From Cyclina sinensis (Eukaryota; Mollusca; Bivalvia; Venerida; Veneridae), in NCBI GenBank assembly GCA_012932295.1, contig JAAONU010000001.1:23818461-23882460 (forward strand): a DNA stretch of 64,000 bases. The letters run 5' to 3'. Positions 23,825 to 64,000 of this stretch are shown one piece after another; position 1 is the first letter of the stretch; every line of letters begins with the position of its first letter. The notes under the pieces were generated by a model. The model was not told the origin of the DNA, made no database searches, and was given only the letters and a program-made list of their open reading frames with translations. Made by a program: the position numbers and the translations under genes.

Positions 23825-26800
23825 CCAGTGCTATTCCAGCTCATCTCTTGCTATACCATTTACATTGTTGTAACAGCCCATAATTCCTTAACAGTGTCAT
23901 GCCAGCCTATCTCAGTACTCACCTGTTACAATGTAGTACCAGCCCATCTCAGTATTTTCCCTACACAGTATTGCACCAGCACATCTCAGTATTCTCCTTA
24001 TACAGTGTACAACCAGCCAATCTCAGTATTCTCCTTATACAGTGTACAACCAGCCCATCTCAGTATTCTCCTTTACAGTGAAGTATCAGCCCATTTCAAT
24101 ATTCTCCCTTTACAATGTAGAACCAGCCCATCTCAGTATTCTCTTTAACAGTGAAGTATCAGCCCATCTCAGTATTCTCCCTTTAAAGTGTAGTACCAGC
24201 CCATCTCAGTATTCTCCCTTTACAGTGTAGCAATAGCCCATCTCAATATTCTCCCTTTACAGTGTTGTACAAGCACAGCTCAGTATTGTCCCTTTACAGT
24301 GTAGTACAAGCCCAACTCAGTATTGTCCCTTTACAGTTTAGTACCAGCCAATCTCAGTATTGTCCCTTTACAGTGTACAACCAGCCCATCTCAGTATTCT
24401 CCCTTTACAGTGTACAACCAGCCCATCTCAGTATTCTCCCTTTACAGTGTAGTACCAGCCCATCTCAGTATTGTCCCTTTACAGTGTAGTACCAGCACAT
24501 CTCAGTATACTCCTTATACAGTGTAGAACCAGCCCATCTCAGTATTGTCCCTTTACAGTGTAGAACCAGCCCATCTCAGTATTCTCCTTTACAGTGTAGT
24601 ACCAGCCCATCTCAGTATTGTCCCTTTACAGTGTAGTACCAGCCCATCTCAGTATACTCCTTTTACAGTGAAGCACCAGCCAATCACAGTAAACTCCTTT
24701 TACAGTGTAGTACCAGCCCATCTTAGTATACTCCTTTTACAGTGTAGTACTAGCCCATCCCAGTATACTCCTTTTACAGTGTAGAACCAGCCTATCTCAG
24801 TATACTCCTTATACAGTGTACAACCAGCCGATCCACGTGTAAGTATTCTCCTTTTACAGTGTAGTATCAGCCCATCTCCATATTCTCCCTTTACAGTGTG
24901 GTACCAGCCCATCTCAATATTCTCCTTATACAGTGTACAACCAGCCCATCTCAGTATTCTCCTTTACAGTGAAGTATCAGCCCATTTCAATATTCTCCCT
25001 TTACAATGTAGAACCAGCCCATCTCAGTATTCTCTTTAACAGTGAAGTATCAGCCCATCTCAGTATTCTCCCTTTAAAGTGTAGTACCAGCCCATCTCAG
25101 TATTCTCCCTTTACAGTGTAGTACTAGCCCATCTCAGTATTCTCCCTTTACAGTGTAGCAATAGCCAATCTCAATATTCTCCCTTTACAGTGTTGTACAA
25201 GCACAGCTCAGTATTGTCCCTTTACAGTGTAGTACAAGCCCAACTCAGTATTGTCCCTTTACAGTTTAGTACCAGCCAATCTCAGTATTGTCCCTTTACA
25301 GTGTACAACCAGCCCATCTCAGTATTCTCCCTTTACAGTGTACAACCAGCCCATCTCAGTATTCTCCTTTACAGTGTAGTACCAGCCCATCTCAGTATTG
25401 TCCCTTTACAGTGTAGTACCAGCACATCTCAGTATACTCCTTATACAGTGTAGAACCAGCCCATCTCAGTATTGTCCCTTTACAGTGTAGAACCAGCCCA
25501 TCTCAGTATTCTCCTTTACAGTGTAGTACCAGCCCATCTCAGTATTGTCCCTTTACAGTGTAGTACCAGCCCATCTCAGTATACTCCTTTTACAGTGAAG
25601 CACCAGCCAATCACAGTAAACTCCTTTTACAGTGTAGTACCAGCCCATCTTAGTATACTCCTTTTACAGTGTAGTACTAGCCCATCCCAGTATACTCCTT
25701 TTACAGTGTAGAACCAGCCTATCTCAGTATACTCCTTATACAGTGTACAACCAGCCGATCCACGTGTAAGTATTCTCCTTTTACAGTGTAGTATCAGCCC
25801 ATCTCCATATTCTCCCTTTACAGTGTGGTACCAGCCCATCTCAATATTCTCCTTATACAGTGTTCAACCAGCCAATCACAGTTTTCTTCTTTTACAGTGT
25901 AGTACCAGCCCATCTCAGTATACTCCTTTTACAGTGTAGTACCAGCCCATCTCAGTATTCCCCTTTTACAGTGTAGTACCAGCCCATCTCAGTATACTCC
26001 TTTTACAGTGTAGTACCAGTCTATCTAAGTATTCTCCTTTTACAGTGTAGTTCCAGCCCATCTCAGTATTCCCCTTTTACAGTGTAGAACCAGCCCATCT
26101 AAGTATTCTCCTTTTACTGTGTAGTACCAGCCCATCTCAGTATTCCCCTTTTACAGTGTAGTACCAGCCCATCTAAGTATTCTCCTTTTACTGTCTAGTA
26201 CCAGCCCATATCAGTATTCTCCTTTTTGCAGTGTAGTACAAGCCCATCTCAGTATACTCCTTTTACAGTGTAGTACAAGCCCATCTCAGTGTACTCCTTT
26301 TACAGTGGAGTACCAGCCCATCTCAGTAAACTACTTTTACAATGTAGTACCAGCCCATTTCAATTCTATCCCTTAACAATGTAGTACCAGTCCATCTCAG
26401 TATACGCCTTTTACAGTGTAGCACAAGCCCATCTCAGTGTACTCCATTTACAATGTAGTACCAGCCCATCTCCATTCTTTCCCTTTACAATGTAGTACCA
26501 GCCCATCTCAGTATACTCCTTTTACAGTGTAATACCAGCCAAACTCAGTATTCTCCTCTTACAGTGTAGTACCAGCCCATCTCAGTATACTCCTCTTACA
26601 GTGTAGTACCAGCCCATCTCAGTATTCTCCTCTTACAGTGTAGTACCAGCCCATCTCAGTATTCTCCTCTTACTGTGTAGTACCAGCCCATCTTAGTATT
26701 CTCCTTTTACAGTGTAGTACCAGCCCATCTTAGTATTCTCCTTTTACAGTGTAGCACAAGCCCATCTCAGTTAACTCCGTTTACAATGTAGTACCAGGCC

Positions 26801-27590
26801 ATCTCCATTCTTTCCCTTTACAATGTAGTACCAGCTCATCTCAGTATACTCCTTTTACAGTGTAGTACCAGCCCATCTCAGTATTCTCCCTTTACAGTGC
26901 AGTACCAGCCCATCTCAGTATTCTCCTCTTACAGTGTAGTACCAGCCCATCTCAGTATTCTCCTCTTACAATGTTGTATCAGCCCATCTCTGTATTCTAG
27001 TATCAGCCCATCTCCGTATTCACCCTTTACAGTGTAGTACCAGCCGATCTCAGTATACTCCTTTTACAGTGTAGTACCAGCCCATATCAGTATTCTCCCT
27101 TTACAGTGTAGTACTAGCCCATCTCAGTATTCTCCTCTTACAATGTTGTATCAGCCCATCTCTGTATTCTAGTATCAGCCCATCTCTGTATTCACCCTTT
27201 ACAGTGTTGTACAAGCACATCTCAGTATTGTCCCTTTACATTGTAGTACAAGCCGATCTCAGTATTCTCCTCTGACAGCATCATATAAGCCCATCTCAGT
27301 ATTCTCCTCTGACAGCATCATACTTGCCCATCTCAGTTTTCTTTAACAGTGTCATAACAGTCTTCCTTTATAATGTCATACCAGCCATCTCAGTTTTCTC
27401 CCTTTACAGTGTTGTACCAACCCAGTCTCAGTATTCTCCCTTTACAGTTTCGTACCAGCCCCTCTAGAATTCTCCTTTTACCGTGTAGTACCAGCCCATC
27501 TCAGTTTCTCCCTTCACAGTGTTAGCCCTTATCTGTATTCTCGCTTTACAGTGGAGTACCAGCCCAATTTTCCCTTTATGTAATGTTGTA
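23825..27590. repeat. ~3.8 kb minisatellite of ~37-bp units
   Basis: About 100 diverged copies of a unit combining gtagtaccagcccatctcag and tattctccttttacagt. Units are cleanest at 24.0-26.9 kb and decay at both edges. All open frames in this stretch (peptides such as SQYSPFTVYNQP) are repeat translation, not proteins. The array ends about 120 bp before the first visible transporter exon. Each unit contains a pyrimidine tract plus TTACAG that resembles a 3' splice site on the gene's strand. Confidence 0.92.
24030..25860. repeat. higher-order duplication inside the 37-bp array
   Basis: A block of about 25 units (24030 to about 24925) recurs almost identically directly after itself (to about 25860). 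Offsets between matching points are 891 bp at the left and 927-928 bp further right, so the second copy gained one 37-bp unit. Confidence 0.8.
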
Positions 27591-27706
27591 GCTTACCACA
27601 TTACATGTAGGTACAGTTGCTACTTTCTTGATGTATATATGTTGTTGTTTTTTTTGTTTAAGGTAAATGCCCTTGGAAATAAAATGATTATGTTTCTCCT
27701 ACACAG

Positions 27707-63611
<35,905 letters not shown>

Positions 63612-64000
63612 GTGGGTGGGGAATAAACTTATAACTTGAAATTAATCCAAGTCATCAATGCTTGATACAGTTGTCATAGCCGTTATCTTATACTGATATA
63701 TAAAAATTGAAGCCCTTTTGAAATACTTGCTAAAATTTAAAAAAGAATGTTTTTATTAATGGATTGCAGTTTCATTTAGAGCTGGCTTCTTTTGATACTT
63801 TTGTTTCTATTTATTACAAGTTACAGCTAGTCCTAGTCTTCCATTCTTCTTTCATCCTCTTTAGTCTGTCTAGCTAGGCAACAGCTTACTAAATGACAAA
63901 TTAAAAAAGTGCTATCTTTTCATGAAGTTAATATGTAACCTAACAGAAATCATTAAGATGCAACACTTGGTTTTGATGTTAACAAGTTTGTTTCAGGAAT
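63612..64000 (+). other. intron after alternative exon 20c, cut by window end
   Basis: Non-coding. The window ends in ...gtttcaggaat; that AG followed by GA could open a further exon, possibly a fourth copy, but too little sequence is left to tell. Confidence 0.5.

Noticed and set aside
23828..25839. Many overlapping open frames giving peptides such as SQYSPFTVYNQP
   Set aside because: They are translations of the 37-bp minisatellite; they appear in several frames and on both strands and repeat with the array.

Overview
The window looks like genomic DNA of a bivalve mollusc. Supporting signs are intron-rich genes with GT-AG splice sites, AT-rich non-coding DNA, mollusc-style dispersed repeats with tandem cores of about 160-175 bp, tRNA-headed SINEs, Tc1/mariner/hAT elements and a 100-N scaffold gap. 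The species call is an inference from style; no search was run.

Layout. (1) 220-2138, plus strand: the large last exon of a protein with two CARD-like death-fold domains and a long disordered tail. (2) About 2.1-27.7 kb has no recognised conserved host exon. It holds a Tc1-like element with both ends (3961-5165), a LINE remnant, a second decayed Tc1 copy, SINE pieces, a small unrecognised two-exon coding candidate (15815-16678, frameshifted), a mollusc tandem-core repeat from 18.71 kb, a MITE, a 100-N gap (23041-23140) and a 3.8 kb array of 37-bp units (23.83-27.59 kb). (3) 27707 to the window end, plus strand: most of one ABCC1/MRP1-type full ABC transporter. Twenty consecutive coding positions can be followed with consistent phases (1089 codons), from TMD0 through TMD1, NBD1 and the linker into TMD2. 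The first one or two exons and the C-terminal part (rest of TMD2, NBD2) are not visible.

The transporter introns carry much of the interest: an apparently intact mariner with 27-bp perfect inverted repeats and a GT-AG intron inside its transposase (38037-39904), a non-autonomous hAT element with 8-bp target duplication (35763-36491), a nested Helentron/pearl-like element whose empty site can be read (32902-35120), another with a dimeric ~320-bp core (41667-44121), and several minisatellites.

The most notable gene-level observation is at the 3' end. The exon encoding the TMD2 segment after the first TMD2 helix is present as three tandem copies (59112-59422, 61341-61651, 63301-63611), each exactly 311 nt, with the same phases, clean splice sites and different membrane-segment residues. 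Since 311 is not a multiple of three, using two copies together or none breaks the frame, so the layout predicts mutually exclusive splicing giving transporter isoforms with different substrate-path residues. More copies may lie beyond the window.
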